Source: Saprospiraceae bacterium | Lineage (GTDB): Bacteria > Bacteroidota > Bacteroidia > Chitinophagales > Saprospiraceae | Length of the DNA stretch: 64,000 bases | Assembly (NCBI GenBank): GCA_016710115.1 | Contig: JADJLN010000002.1 | Location: 372,001 to 436,000 of the forward strand | Reading direction: 5' to 3' | Part shown: positions 50,377 to 60,327 of the stretch, one piece after another | Numbering within the stretch: position 1 is the first letter of the stretch | Layout: every line of letters begins with the position of its first letter | Made by a program: the position numbers and the translations under genes | Notes under the pieces: model-generated | Seen by the model: only the letters and a program-made list of their open reading frames with translations | Databases searched by the model: none | What the model was told of the DNA's origin: nothing

Positions 50377-51630
50377 TCAGGATATGCTGTCGGATGGATT
50401 CTTGCCGGTCAATTCAAGCAATGTGATTTCGGGAAGAATCCCAACCCGGCCGGGATAACCGAGAAATCCAAGCCCCCGATTGACATACAGATATTGCCCG
50501 GCTTCCTGATAGAGTCCGGCCCACTGTTTGTACACATATTGAATAGGACTCCATTTCATCCACCCCGGAATCTCCACCCCGAACTGCATCCCATGCGTGT
50601 GACCTGAAAGGGTCAGAAAGATATCGGGTTGTTGCCCTTTGACCTGTGCTTCCCAGTGGCTTGGGTCATGTGACATCAGGATTTTCAAAGGTACTTGAGC
50701 ACATCCGGTCAGGGCTTGGGTCAGGTCTCCATACTTCGGAAACCGGGCGTGTGTACTGTAATTCTCTACACCGATCAGAGCAAGTTCTTCTCCGCGAATC
50801 TGCAGGATACGGTGTTCATTCCGAAGCAGGTCCCAACCCAATTTTGCATGGGTTTCGACCAATTGCTCGAAGTTGGCCCGCTTTGCCTCTTCGGAAGGCC
50901 AGTTGTGGTAATCCCCGTAATCATGGTTACCCAGGATGGAATAGACACCTGCTGGTGCCTTGAGCCTGGAGAACATGGACAGGAAAGGGGCCATCTCCGA
51001 TGCCTTCGAATTGACCAGGTCACCCGTAAAGAGGATCAGGTCAGGCTGGAGATCCAGCACCATGTCAATGGCATTTTCAACAGGTTCAGTCATGGTGAAA
51101 CTTCCGGAATGAATGTCCGAAATCTGTACAATCCTCAGTCCTTCCAATGAAGTGGGAAGATTTCTGACCGGGATGGATGCCCGATGAATCCGATATCGAT
51201 ACGGATTTCGCCACATGCCATACAATAACAGAGAAAACGGCAGTGCACCGGCGGCGAGCCCCAGCGTGGACAGGAATCGCGACCGACCGGGGAGATAGGA
51301 TGGTTCCGATCCAAACAGACTGGACACCCAGAGGACACCACGCCGAAGATCGTCGATCAGCACAAAGGGAAGCACAATGACTTTGCACAGATAAACCAGG
51401 AAAAGAGCCGATTGGAAAACACTGCGAAAACGACCGGCCTGACCCGGTGTGATCCATTCCGTTTGCAAGGCGATCAGCCAGAATGTGGCCAAAAGAGGAA
51501 TGCTCCAGAAAAGGATGCTGGCCGTCAATCGGATGGGTCTGCTCCACGGGGCGATCGCTGTCAGGAATGGTTGGTAGATATAGAAATCAATGACCAGAAG
51601 GATCACCGACAGGATAAGGATGCGTACCAT
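50377..51630 (-). CDS. Membrane-anchored metallophosphoesterase
   Basis: Intact, 417 residues. Five N-terminal hydrophobic segments (residues about 1-150) precede a calcineurin-like phosphoesterase domain: LRIVQISDIHSGSFTMTEPV (metal D and H), LILFTGDLVNSKASE, YSILGNHDYGDYHNWP (GNHD), PLKILMSHDPSHWE and IFLTLSGHTHGMQFGVEIPG (GHxH). Metal sites complete. Substrate is not evident; related membrane forms act on lipid-linked phosphates. Confidence 0.9.
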   Translation of the reverse strand: MVRILILSVILLVIDFYIYQPFLTAIAPWSRPIRLTASILFWSIPLLATFWLIALQTEWITPGQAGRFRSVFQSALFLVYLCKVIVLPFVLIDDLRRGVLWVSSLFGSEPSYLPGRSRFLSTLGLAAGALPFSLLLYGMWRNPYRYRIHRASIPVRNLPTSLEGLRIVQISDIHSGSFTMTEPVENAIDMVLDLQPDLILFTGDLVNSKASEMAPFLSMFSRLKAPAGVYSILGNHDYGDYHNWPSEEAKRANFEQLVETHAKLGWDLLRNEHRILQIRGEELALIGVENYSTHARFPKYGDLTQALTGCAQVPLKILMSHDPSHWEAQVKGQQPDIFLTLSGHTHGMQFGVEIPGWMKWSPIQYVYKQWAGLYQEAGQYLYVNRGLGFLGYPGRVGILPEITLLELTGKNPSDSIS

Positions 51631-51754
51631 AGGGTTAGAATAGACTGCTGCACATTCCCGTTATCCGCTTAGTCCAGCATGTGCGAGTATGAAGCGCAGA
51701 ACCACATGAATTGTTGTCGTTGTCCCGTACTTTTCGACAAAATGAACCTTAGCT

Positions 51755-52603
51755 ATGTCCAAACCGCTGTTTTCTGTACTGATTACCGGAGTAAGTTCGG
51801 GGATAGGATATGCTGTGTTGAAAGTTTTTCACGAAGCGGGTTGGCAGGTGTTTGGTACGGTGAGGAAGAGCGAAGATGGAACACGGCTGCAATCAGAGTT
51901 CGGGGAGCGAGTCCACCCCATCCTGTTTGATGTGACCGATTCGCTCCAACACCATGAAGAACTGATCCGGGACCTGACTGGCAGGCTCAATGGAGAGGGC
52001 CTGGATGTCCTCGTTCACAATGCCGGCGTGGCACAGGGCGGGCCATTGGGCTGGCAGGAAGAGTCGGATGTCCGGCAGATTATGGAAACCAATGTCCTGG
52101 GTATATATAAGCTGACCAGGGCAGCAATACCTCTTTTACGTCAGGCGCAATCCAGCAGGATGATTCTGATCAGTTCGGTTTCGGGGCGCCTGGTCACGCC
52201 GTTTCTGGGTGCGTATGCCGCTTCCAAATTTGCAGTGGAGGCTTTTGCCGATGCATATCGGAATGAATTGGCTCCGCTCGGGATCAGGGTGGTGAGCGTA
52301 CAGCCGGGCCCGACGAGTTCGGCTATTTGGGTAAAAGCCAGGGCCATCAAGGAGAAGTATCTGGATACTCCCTACCAGGATATTCTGGCCAGACAGGAGC
52401 AGTTCATCAGCAATGCAGAATCTCGGGCACTGCCCGTTGAGCATGTCGCCAAAGTCGTCTATCACGCAGGCACTCATGCCCGGCCGCGGAGCCGGTATCT
52501 GGTGGTGTCTAAACCATGGCTTGTCAGACTGGCCGGTTTATTCCCGGATAGCCTGAAAGACAGAATGGTCATGGCCAGACTGCGGAAAGCGAAAAAATGG
52601 TAA
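51755..52603 (+). CDS. Short-chain dehydrogenase/reductase
   Basis: Intact, 282 residues. Rossmann motif VLITGVSSGIGYAVLKVFHE (TGxxxGIG), VLVHNAGVAQGGP (NAG), ILISSVSGRLVTPFLGAYAASKFAVEAF: catalytic Ser and Tyr-x3-Lys (YAASK). RVVSVQPGPTSSAIWVKA is the substrate/cofactor loop. C-terminal RPRSRYLVVSKPWLVRLAGL matches membrane-associated SDRs acting on retinoids or steroids-like lipids. Substrate unknown. Confidence 0.9.
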   Translation: MSKPLFSVLITGVSSGIGYAVLKVFHEAGWQVFGTVRKSEDGTRLQSEFGERVHPILFDVTDSLQHHEELIRDLTGRLNGEGLDVLVHNAGVAQGGPLGWQEESDVRQIMETNVLGIYKLTRAAIPLLRQAQSSRMILISSVSGRLVTPFLGAYAASKFAVEAFADAYRNELAPLGIRVVSVQPGPTSSAIWVKARAIKEKYLDTPYQDILARQEQFISNAESRALPVEHVAKVVYHAGTHARPRSRYLVVSKPWLVRLAGLFPDSLKDRMVMARLRKAKKW

Positions 52604-52619
52604 ATGGATAAAAGACGAA

Positions 52620-52976
52620 TTACGCCTTGATGAACTTGCGCTCCTTGATCCGTGCCTTTTTCCCAACGAGATCACGCAGGTAAAACAGACGGGCACGGCG
52701 AACCAGGCCGCGCTTCAATACCTTGATATCCTCAATGTTGGGAGAGCTGAACGGGATAATCCGTTCGACACCAACACCATTTGACATCTTTCGGACAGTG
52801 AAGGTCCGTGTTGCGCCATGGCCTTTGATCTGGATCACGTCACCACGGTAGTCCTGGATACGCACCTTTTCTCCTTCAACAATCCGGTAACTGACAACAA
52901 TATTGTCACCCGGGCGAAAGGTTGGGAGGGTTTTACCGATCGAGGTCTGTTCTTCTACGTATTTGATCAAATCCAT
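52620..52976 (-). CDS. rplS: Ribosomal protein bL19
   Basis: Intact, 118 residues: MDLIKYVEEQTSIGKTLPTF opens; GDNIVVSYRIVEGEKVRIQD, YRGDVIQIKGHGATRTFTVR and SNGVGVERIIPFSSPNIEDI are classic L19. Start ATG 52976 (frame is open to 53003). A minus-strand promoter TTG-N23-TATCTTTTG (53005-53039) lies 28 bases upstream; the -7 box has one extra base relative to TAnnTTTG. Confidence 0.96.
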   Translation of the reverse strand: MDLIKYVEEQTSIGKTLPTFRPGDNIVVSYRIVEGEKVRIQDYRGDVIQIKGHGATRTFTVRKMSNGVGVERIIPFSSPNIEDIKVLKRGLVRRARLFYLRDLVGKKARIKERKFIKA

Positions 52977-53004
52977 GACAATGTTCCTTTTGCAAATTGG
53001 CACG

Positions 53005-53039
53005 CAAAAGATAGGCGCTTCAACCAGAAAATCCTACAA
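53005..53039 (-). promoter_or_regulatory. Candidate rplS promoter
   Basis: On the minus strand TTG (53037-53039), 23 bases, TATCTTTTG (53005-53013), close to the Bacteroidota -33/-7 pattern. Confidence 0.5.
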
Positions 53040-53051
53040 CTTGATAAAATA

Positions 53052-55358
53052 TTACAGGACCAGTGTGGCAAAACCACTCAGGGTGTATTTGTTACCCCGA
53101 CTGTCTTCATAATCCACCTGGTAGAGATAAACCCCGGGCTGTACAGGTTCCGTTCGGCCCTTTACCGTTCCGTCCCAACCGGATTCAGGATTCTGGCCTT
53201 CAAACAGGATCTCCCCCCAGCGATTGTAGATCCTCATCGAAAAGAACTTCATTCCATCGGTCAGACCACGTCCGATGAACGAATCATTCAGCCCGTCACG
53301 GTTTGGGCTGAATGCATTCGGCAGGAAATAGCGGACCTCAGGAATCACATCCAGATATTGAACAAGCGTATCCTGGCAGCCACTGGGGTGGGTCACCGTC
53401 AGGATTACGCGCTGCAGACCCGTATCGGGAAAAGTAAAAGTCGGGTGTTGTAGCTTGGATGTGCCATCAGTATCGAATTGCCAGAGCCATCGATCTGCAC
53501 CAGTGGAGAGATCGGTAAATGTCACTTTTGGATCAAGACTGCTGATCGGGTTGGGCGAATAGACGAAGTTGGCATCCGGGGAAGGATCGATCTTGATCCA
53601 GTCCTGAAAGAAGGCCGATGTCGTGCATCCGATCGGCGATGTGATTTCTACCGACACAGAAAAGAGCCCGGCATCTTCATAGGTATGTGTTGGCGATATA
53701 TCCGACCCGGTATTCCCATCCCCGAATTGCCAGTTGATCAGGTAGGTCTCATCAATCGGGGAGGACAGATTGGTGAAAAAAAGAGTCGCTGGCGGGCATC
53801 CGGTAAACGAACTCGGCTCGATGATGAGCAAGGGAGGAACGGGAAACCAGTTGACCGGTTGGGTAATCGTCGCTTCACAATCGTTGATATCGACGACTGT
53901 CAGCGTAACGGGCTTGACTCCAGGCGAAGAAAACAGATGCACCGGATCTGTTTCTGAGGCGGTTACTCCTGTTTCCAGATTCCAGGTCCAGGAGACCATC
54001 TGGTTGCTACCCGTAGTCGACAGGTCCGTAAAGCTGACCTCACCGGCAACGCAAGTGTCATAATCAAAGGAAAAGTCGGCTTGGATGTCCGGAAAAACAT
54101 TGACAAAAATGGTAGCTGTATCCCCACAATTTGATCCGGGGTTGATCGCCATGAACCCTTTATACTGGCCGACACCTGGGAAGGTGACCGTTGCATTCTT
54201 GGTCGTGATGACCTCCTTGGTTCCATTCAGATCAAACTCCCATTGATAAGACGTGATCAGGGATTCCTGATAGCTCTGGTTCTGGAAGGTGATCACATTA
54301 TTGCCGCAGCTGTTGATCAGGAACTCCTGGTTGCCAATGATGGCATCTTCCAGGATGTCAGCCACAACAGTTTGTTCGCAGCTCTCCACATTGAACTGAA
54401 AATCTCTTCTGATCACACTCAGCAACTGGCCATTCCTGTACTCATAGACACAGACGCCGACCACAAACTGACCCAGGGTAACCGGCGTACCGGTGATCAA
54501 TCCCGTGTTGGGATCAATGGTAATGAGAGGAGTGCCAGCGAGTGGAGCAGTAGGAGAATAGGTCGGCAGGATGTAATCTACCTGCAGGTAGGGTGGTGGA
54601 CATGGGGGGCGAAGGTGCTACGCCATTACATGCTCCGGGATTGCCAGGGTTGTCGGGCGTGCCAAAAGGTCCTCCACCTTTGAGGGGAGCACAGAATTCA
54701 TATACCAGCTGATCCCCATCCGGATCCGTAGCACTGTGCTGATAGGAGAGGGGTTCACCAGCACAGATTACTGTGGGAGGGAAATCATCGAAGACCGGAC
54801 TGTTGTTACATACCTGCTGGGCCTGAGGTGTGATCTCCACAGAAAAGGATGCTCCGGTATCTTCCGGATTGTAGATATTGCTGATGGTGTTGTTCCGGCA
54901 ACAACGTTGATAGACAATATGATAGCTTTCAGGACTGACTGGAAGGGTCAGGGTAAAGTAGTAGACACCTTCTTCCACCCTGGATGTCCGGTGGGACCAG
55001 GGAGACAGGGATAGGACGGATTCGCGATTTGAATAACCGGGAAACTGAGCGGGACGGAAAGTGTTTGGATCGCATTCCCGGTATTCAATGAACTGCACGG
55101 CGGGTTCGTTCCACACCGGTACACGGCGACCTGTGCTGGGTTGTCAAAAGTGGCTCCTCCTCCATAGGCATCGCGATAGACCTTCATGGTAAAATTATAC
55201 ACATTGTTGCCCTGGCAGGTGTAGGTGATCACGCCGCCAATAATATGTCTTGCAGAAAGAGGTAAAAGAAAACCGGATAGCAGAAAATACACAACCAGTC
55301 CGAAACGTTTGTGCTTCGGAGTTGAAGATGGAAGAACTTGAAGATTGGTCAATAGCAT
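53052..55358 (-). CDS. Secreted multi-domain PKD protein with T9SS type B C-terminus (frameshifted)
   Basis: About 770 residues. Signal segment LVVYFLLSGFLLPLSARHII. N-terminal Cys-containing domain YTCQGNNVYNFTMKVYRDAY, YHIVYQRCCRNNTISNIYNP and ATDPDGDQLVYEFC, followed by PKD repeats (WEFDLNGTKEV, WTWNLETGV, NWQFGDGN with HTYEDAGLFSV, WLWQFDTDG) and a final YFLPNAFSPNRDGLNDSFIG ... MRIYNRWGEILFEG with GVYLYQVDYEDSRGNKYTLS, the gliding-motility-type (CHU_C) sorting domain. Indels near 54590, 54960 and others. Start ATG 55358; TAAATTTG box at 55388-55395. Likely surface adhesin-like. Confidence 0.83.
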
Positions 55359-55387
55359 CAAACAACTGATTCTGAACAGGTATGAAA

Positions 55388-55395
55388 CAAATTTA
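55388..55395 (-). promoter_or_regulatory. -7 box (TAAATTTG) of the PKD protein gene
   Basis: Minus-strand TAnnTTTG 29 bases before the start at 55358, in the divergent gap with the YrdC-family gene. Confidence 0.4.
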
Positions 55396-55404
55396 CACTA
55401 TTGA

Positions 55405-55974
55405 ATGATTTGGCCCGAGGATAAAGACGGGTTATGTCAACTTCTGGCAGAAGATAATCTGTTGCTCCTGCCAACAGACACCGTATGGGGACTGTGTGCA
55501 GATGCGACCAGTCCTGTAGCCATACAACGAATCCTGTCAGTGAAAGGTGGGGGAACAGGGCAGGGCCTAGTTGTGATCGTCTCGGATCTGGATATGCTGA
55601 AGGTCTATGTTCCTGATTTGTATCCGCGTCTGGAAACGCTCCTTCTTTTGCATCGCCGGCCGCTCACCGTGTTATACCGCCAGGTGATCCATCTGCCAAC
55701 CTCCCTTCAAGGCCCGGGAAAGGAGTGGGCAATCCGACTCACCATGGATCCTGTTTTGCGTTCACTCATTCAGGGATACGGTAAGCCGATCATTGGCACG
55801 GCAGCATGCAGATATGGAGATCCGGTCCCATTGCACTTCGGAGAAATCCGTTCAGATATACTCGAAAACGTCGATTATATTGCCAAATGGCGACGAAATG
55901 AGAAAGTGCCAGGGAGCCCTTCCTCCATAGTTCGTCTGGATGACCGATACGAGCTGGACTTTATCCGAAGCTGA
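55405..55974 (+). CDS. YrdC/Sua5-family L-threonylcarbamoyladenylate synthase-like protein
   Basis: Intact, 189 residues. LLLLPTDTVWGLCADATSP is the family N-terminal motif; the usual K-R/P-rich segment reads SVKGGGTGQGLVVIVSDLDM; WAIRLTMDPVLRSLIQGYGK and PIIGTAACRYGDPVP follow, with VPGSPSSIVRLDD near the end (SSIV/T motif). Makes the threonylcarbamoyl donor for tRNA t6A37. 'KGGGTGQG' deviates from the common KxRPxxxP, so paralogues without t6A function are possible. Confidence 0.8.
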   Translation: MIWPEDKDGLCQLLAEDNLLLLPTDTVWGLCADATSPVAIQRILSVKGGGTGQGLVVIVSDLDMLKVYVPDLYPRLETLLLLHRRPLTVLYRQVIHLPTSLQGPGKEWAIRLTMDPVLRSLIQGYGKPIIGTAACRYGDPVPLHFGEIRSDILENVDYIAKWRRNEKVPGSPSSIVRLDDRYELDFIRS

Positions 55975-55985
55975 GCCTGGGCAGG

Positions 55986-57611
55986 TTACAACAGGCTTTC
56001 AAACACACCTTTTGCGTGGAACAGACGCAGTGCCTCCCGAATCTCCGGATCTCGTTCTGCATTGAGCCTTGTCTCAGCTGCCTCCCCCCCGATATAGCGA
56101 GCTACTTGTCGGATGAGTTCCAACTTGACAACAGCCGCAAATTCCTTGTTTTTCAAGGAAGGTGTCAACGCCTTATCCGTGTGCTCAACCCATTGAAGGA
56201 ATCGCCGCCATAATGCATCTTCCTGATTCAATTGGCCATGTCCAGCTTGTTTCCGGTGGATTTCAGACAATTGGAATGCCGGTACAAGCGCCATCAACTG
56301 GCCCAGTTCAGGTCTGTCAAGGAGAGGGTCGAGCGGGATAAAGACATCGGGCTTGATCCCGCCGCCGCCATAAACTGTGCGCCCGTTGTATGTCGAATAC
56401 GTTTTTGATCCGGTATTGACTTCCGGTTGTTCCCGTGTTAGCTCGCCCCGATCCTTCCGTGCCTGCACGTCCTGAGCATAGGCCCGGACATCTGAATAAT
56501 CGCGTTGGATGGATCGGCCGGAAGGTGTGTAGTACCGCGCGATCGTCAGGACAATGGCAGAACCATCCCGCAAACCATATTGTTCCTGCACGAGTCCCTT
56601 GCCAAAAGTGCGCCGACCAGCAATCAGACCGCGGTCCCAATCCTGAATGGCACCAGCCATAATCTCACTGGCAGAAGCACTGTTTTCATCCACGAGAACA
56701 ACCACCCGGTTGACATCGAAAAATCGCCGACCGGTGGTGGTGTATTCCCGTCGGTCAGCTTCTCGTCCGACCGTATAAACCAGTAACCTCTCTTTTTCGG
56801 CAAACAGCTGGCTGAGGATATTGATGGCTTCATGCAGATAGCCACCCGGATTTCCACGTAAGTCGATCAACAGGTCCTTCATGCCGGTTTCTTTGTGCAG
56901 GACTTCAATCGATTCCATGAATTCCCGATAGGTATTTGCTCCGAATCGATGAATCCGCACATATCCGGTCAGACTGTCGAGCTGGATACCGTCACTGACA
57001 CTGGGCACCCGGATAGATGTTCGGCGCATCCGGACATCCATCAAACCGGTTCCGCTACGATCGATCTTCAAACGTACACGGGATCCCTGTTCACCAGCGA
57101 GAATATCACGCGCCCGTTTGGCGGTCATCCCGGCACCTGTCAACACACTGTCGTTGGCGATCAGGATCCGGTCACCAGACAATAAGCCTTTTTCCTCAGC
57201 CGGACTTTCGGGCAACACACGAAGAACATGGATCGTGTCATGATCAAGCAGAAATTCCACCCCGATACCCGTAAAAATACCTTCCCTTGATTCCTTGAGT
57301 TGGACCACTTCTTCCGGAGTCAGATAACTGGAATGCGGATCAAGATGCCCCATCAGACTGCTGATCGCATCGTCCAACAGACTGTCGCGGCCGATTTCAT
57401 CGACATAGCGGGCATCAATATAGCGGATGAGCTCCTCGAGTTTACCCTCCATGGTCGCCGTGCCCAGGGTGTCATGGTATCGGACAACCTCCAGGATAGG
57501 GCCTGATGCCTGCATCTTCCCGCCAAAGATCATCCCCAGGGCGACCATCGAACAGAGCAGTAGCGGCATCCAGATCTGAGGGGGTGAATTTTGAGGGTGG
57601 TCCATATCCAT
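55986..57611 (-). CDS. ctpA: S41-family C-terminal processing protease
   Basis: Intact, about 541 residues from ATG 57611. One N-terminal helix (PLLLCSMVALGMIFGG), PDZ domain (EGIFTGIGVEFLLDHDTIHV, ESPAEEKGLLSGDRILIAND), and the catalytic domain: GMKDLLIDLRGNPGGYL, VVVLVDENSASASEIMAGAI (nucleophile Ser) and GRRTFGKGLVQEQYGL (Lys). C-terminal helical tail of about 150 residues. Periplasmic processing of exported proteins. A TACTTTTG box lies 14 bases upstream (57625-57632). Confidence 0.93.
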   Translation of the reverse strand: MDMDHPQNSPPQIWMPLLLCSMVALGMIFGGKMQASGPILEVVRYHDTLGTATMEGKLEELIRYIDARYVDEIGRDSLLDDAISSLMGHLDPHSSYLTPEEVVQLKESREGIFTGIGVEFLLDHDTIHVLRVLPESPAEEKGLLSGDRILIANDSVLTGAGMTAKRARDILAGEQGSRVRLKIDRSGTGLMDVRMRRTSIRVPSVSDGIQLDSLTGYVRIHRFGANTYREFMESIEVLHKETGMKDLLIDLRGNPGGYLHEAINILSQLFAEKERLLVYTVGREADRREYTTTGRRFFDVNRVVVLVDENSASASEIMAGAIQDWDRGLIAGRRTFGKGLVQEQYGLRDGSAIVLTIARYYTPSGRSIQRDYSDVRAYAQDVQARKDRGELTREQPEVNTGSKTYSTYNGRTVYGGGGIKPDVFIPLDPLLDRPELGQLMALVPAFQLSEIHRKQAGHGQLNQEDALWRRFLQWVEHTDKALTPSLKNKEFAAVVKLELIRQVARYIGGEAAETRLNAERDPEIREALRLFHAKGVFESLL

Positions 57612-57624
57612 TGCGTTCCAGCCG

Positions 57625-57632
57625 CAAAAGTA
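57625..57632 (-). promoter_or_regulatory. -7 box (TACTTTTG) of ctpA
   Basis: Minus-strand TAnnTTTG; a TTG on that strand lies only 13 bases further up, shorter than usual. Confidence 0.45.
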
Positions 57633-57801
57633 CATTCAATCTGCTCAATCCCGCAGATTCACCACATCGCGCCTCCGGATCTTTTGGGGCACGGAGTGAA
57701 ACCGGGAATGTTTTTCGCTTCGGGAATGTTCTTTCTCTTGTCATCCACTTGATCGTTTTTCCGAAAATACCGAACTTGAGTGGTTCGCACTTCTGCATCA
57801 A

Positions 57802-58713
57802 ATGCCTGTTATGCCTTTTTTCAAACAGATTTTCTTCTTTTTCGCTCTGACGTGGGTCTTCCTGCCTCTTGAAGCGGAGGCCCAATCCTGGAATAAAGCC
57901 GACTATGCTGGATATCGCTGCGCGATCATGCAGGTTCAGGATGTGCGCGTGGATGATCGGCAAATCCGCTTTACCTGTTCCCTGGCCAATACAGGGCGTG
58001 AGCGGTTGCTTCTGGATAAAAGCAGACCTACCTCGACAGTCGTATTTACCTCCGATCGGTCACTCGACAACGCGGCACTTCAGGGCGAGCAGGAGCTCGT
58101 GGCCATGGCCATCCTCACTTCCGGAATACAACTGCAGCCGGGAGAAATGGCCAGCAGGAAAAAATTTGAAATCAGGCGTGACTTTACTCTCCCGATAGCG
58201 GTGGATCCGGATCAAGATGACTCTGCGGAAGAAAAGGTTGGCGGTTTATCACCCGATGTTCCTGCACATACCGGAGCGACAGAAAAGGTCTTTATTCCAC
58301 TGATCGATCCGGATCGGGAGGGTTGTCCGGACCTGGTAGTTGACTCCCTGTGGGTGATCGCGACCGGTCGAAAATCCATGCAGGTAGCCGTTCGTCTGAC
58401 CAATCGAGGTGATGGACCGGCAAGGTTATATACAGCCGACCGGCAGGATAAAGGCATGGGAATCAGCTTCTATTTTGGCACTTCAGACCGCATCAGTCGC
58501 GGTTCTCTCTTTATCCAGGGAGAACATGTGGCGGAAGGATTGGATGGCAGTCATGGCGAGTTGCTACCCGGCGAATCCCTGATCAAAGAGGTCAAAGTGG
58601 ATACCAGAAGGCATACTCGTTTCCTGACTGCCCTGCAGTGCCGGTTGGACACGTTTCAACAAGTTGTGGAGTGCGATGAAACCAACAACGAGTTTATCCA
58701 CTTTCTGCGGTAA
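57802..58713 (+). CDS. Uncharacterised secreted protein with CARDB-like domains
   Basis: Intact, 303 residues. Signal peptide FFFFALTWVFLPLEAEAQ. Two related beta modules: MQVQDVRVDDRQIRFTCSLA with NTGRERLLLD, and LVVDSLWVIATGRKSMQVAV with RLTNRGDGPARLY; both fit CARDB-type folds (a conserved N/T-x-G-x in the loop). The C-terminal part ends RLDTFQQVVECDETNNEFIH, and 'CDETNN' is typical of the end of a CARDB module. No catalytic motif. No T9SS sorting domain seen. Start 57802 or 57811. Confidence 0.65.
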   Translation: MPVMPFFKQIFFFFALTWVFLPLEAEAQSWNKADYAGYRCAIMQVQDVRVDDRQIRFTCSLANTGRERLLLDKSRPTSTVVFTSDRSLDNAALQGEQELVAMAILTSGIQLQPGEMASRKKFEIRRDFTLPIAVDPDQDDSAEEKVGGLSPDVPAHTGATEKVFIPLIDPDREGCPDLVVDSLWVIATGRKSMQVAVRLTNRGDGPARLYTADRQDKGMGISFYFGTSDRISRGSLFIQGEHVAEGLDGSHGELLPGESLIKEVKVDTRRHTRFLTALQCRLDTFQQVVECDETNNEFIHFLR

Positions 58714-58733
58714 GATGAGGCGGAACCTGAATC

Positions 58734-60209
58734 CTAATAATAAGATGGTCGTCTGACGCGAGCTGCATGTTTGGCCAGACGCAACACTTGGCAGGTATAT
58801 CCAAATTCATTGTCATACCAGGCATAGATGGTCACCGTATGGCCATCTGCCGAAACGATCGTCGATGGCGCATCCAGCACGGATGTACTCGTCATTCCGA
58901 CAGCATGTGTGGATACATATTCCTCATCTCCGGAATAGTGGATCTGTTCGACCAGGTCGCCAGTGAGACTGGCTTTGCGGATCGTATCATTGACCATCTC
59001 TACCGTAACCGGTTTTTCCAGTGTGAGAACCATGATGGCGAGTGAAACATTGGGCGTGGGTACACGCACCGCATTACCGGTCAGTTTTCCAGCCAATTGA
59101 GGCAATACCTTGGCAACAGCCGTGGCAGCGCCGGTGGAGGTGAGCACCATGTTCAAGGCGGCAGCCCGTCCACGACGAGGCTTCTTATGGAAGTTGTCCA
59201 GCAGATTCTGATCGCTGGTATATGCATGTACGGATTCAATGTGCCCCCGCTGGATAGAAAAGGAATCATCCATCACCTTCAGGATGGGGACAATGGCATT
59301 GGTTGTACACGATGCAGCACAGAAAACGGTTTCAGTTCCGAAATCCACACTGCCATGGTTGACGCCATAGACCACATTCGGGATATCTTTTCCGGGTGCC
59401 GTGAACAGGACCTGGCTGACGCCGGGACGCATATGCCTGCTTAATCCGGCCTTGTCCCGCCAGACCCCTGTATTGTCGATGACCATGGCATTGGAAATGC
59501 CATATTCAGTATAATCAATATCCTCCGGGTTCCTGGCGTGAATGAGGTGGATCCGGTTGCCGTTGATGATCAATTCAGAACCGTCTTCAGTGACTTCGAC
59601 TGTTCCATGAAAATCGCCGTGGACAGAATCCTTCAATAACAGGGCTGCGCGTTTGGACGCATCCAGATAACGGTCTTCAAGTGACGGGCGGATGACAATG
59701 GCGCGCAACCGGAGCTGATCGCCTCTTCCTGTCGTACTGATGATCCTTCGGGCGGCGATTCGACCGATCCGACCGAATCCATAGAGGATCACATCTTTTG
59801 CAGCAAGATGGGGATTGGGTGACTGGATGACCGAACCGAGCCGTGAACCAATGAATGCCTGGATGTCGGGGAAGGTGGATTCGAATTCCATCCATTCTGA
59901 AGCCAGTTTGCCAATATCGAGCATGGCAGCCGGGATATCTTTCGATTGTTGAATGCCACGAGCTACGGTAAGCGTTACTTCGACGGGGATGGGCATTCCC
60001 ATATAATTGCGGGCAACACGATGCAGGTGAAGGACTTCGCTGGGACGGGCATCATAGATGTCCTCTCGGAAGAAAACCAGTTCGATCGATCGGTCAAATC
60101 GAAGTGCACCCGTGATCTGAAGCAGTTCCAGGGCTTTTTTTTCTTTTTCACGCCAATCTTTCAGCGTGATTTCCCTGTTCTCTTGGATCAAAGTCGGTTG
60201 CGAGCTCAT
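58734..60209 (-). CDS. Glyceraldehyde-3-phosphate dehydrogenase, long form
   Basis: Intact, 491 residues, about 150 longer than standard GAPDH. An N-terminal helical extension (residues 1-130, with GMPIPVEVTLTVARGIQQSK) precedes the Rossmann domain: VILYGFGRIGRIAARRIIST; then VIDNTGVWRDKAGLS, VFCAASCTTNAIVPILKVMD (catalytic Cys), SVHAYTSDQNLLDNFHKKPR, RRGRAAALNMVLTSTGAATA, VRVPTPNVSLAIMVL and YDNEFGYTCQVLRL. Conserved Arg/His for phosphate binding present. Long GAPDHs of this kind occur in Bacteroidota and some others beside a normal GAPDH. Start ATG 60209. Confidence 0.9.
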   Translation of the reverse strand: MSSQPTLIQENREITLKDWREKEKKALELLQITGALRFDRSIELVFFREDIYDARPSEVLHLHRVARNYMGMPIPVEVTLTVARGIQQSKDIPAAMLDIGKLASEWMEFESTFPDIQAFIGSRLGSVIQSPNPHLAAKDVILYGFGRIGRIAARRIISTTGRGDQLRLRAIVIRPSLEDRYLDASKRAALLLKDSVHGDFHGTVEVTEDGSELIINGNRIHLIHARNPEDIDYTEYGISNAMVIDNTGVWRDKAGLSRHMRPGVSQVLFTAPGKDIPNVVYGVNHGSVDFGTETVFCAASCTTNAIVPILKVMDDSFSIQRGHIESVHAYTSDQNLLDNFHKKPRRGRAAALNMVLTSTGAATAVAKVLPQLAGKLTGNAVRVPTPNVSLAIMVLTLEKPVTVEMVNDTIRKASLTGDLVEQIHYSGDEEYVSTHAVGMTSTSVLDAPSTIVSADGHTVTIYAWYDNEFGYTCQVLRLAKHAARVRRPSYY

Positions 60210-60276
60210 ATGGCGAAGATTTAAAGAGTGGACGTGACTGCAAAAGTCGGAAAAACCCACCAGACCCAATAAAAAA

Positions 60277-60299
60277 GCGCCTCCCTTTTGGGGAGGCGC
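60277..60299 (-). terminator. Intrinsic terminator after the sigma gene
   Basis: gcgcctccc (60277-60285), loop ttttg, gggaggcgc (60291-60299): perfect 9-bp stem. On the minus strand it is followed by TTTTTT (60271-60276), 29 bases past the sigma factor's natural stop. Confidence 0.85.
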
Positions 60300-60327
60300 A
60301 GCCTGAATTTTTTATGGAAGGAATTGC

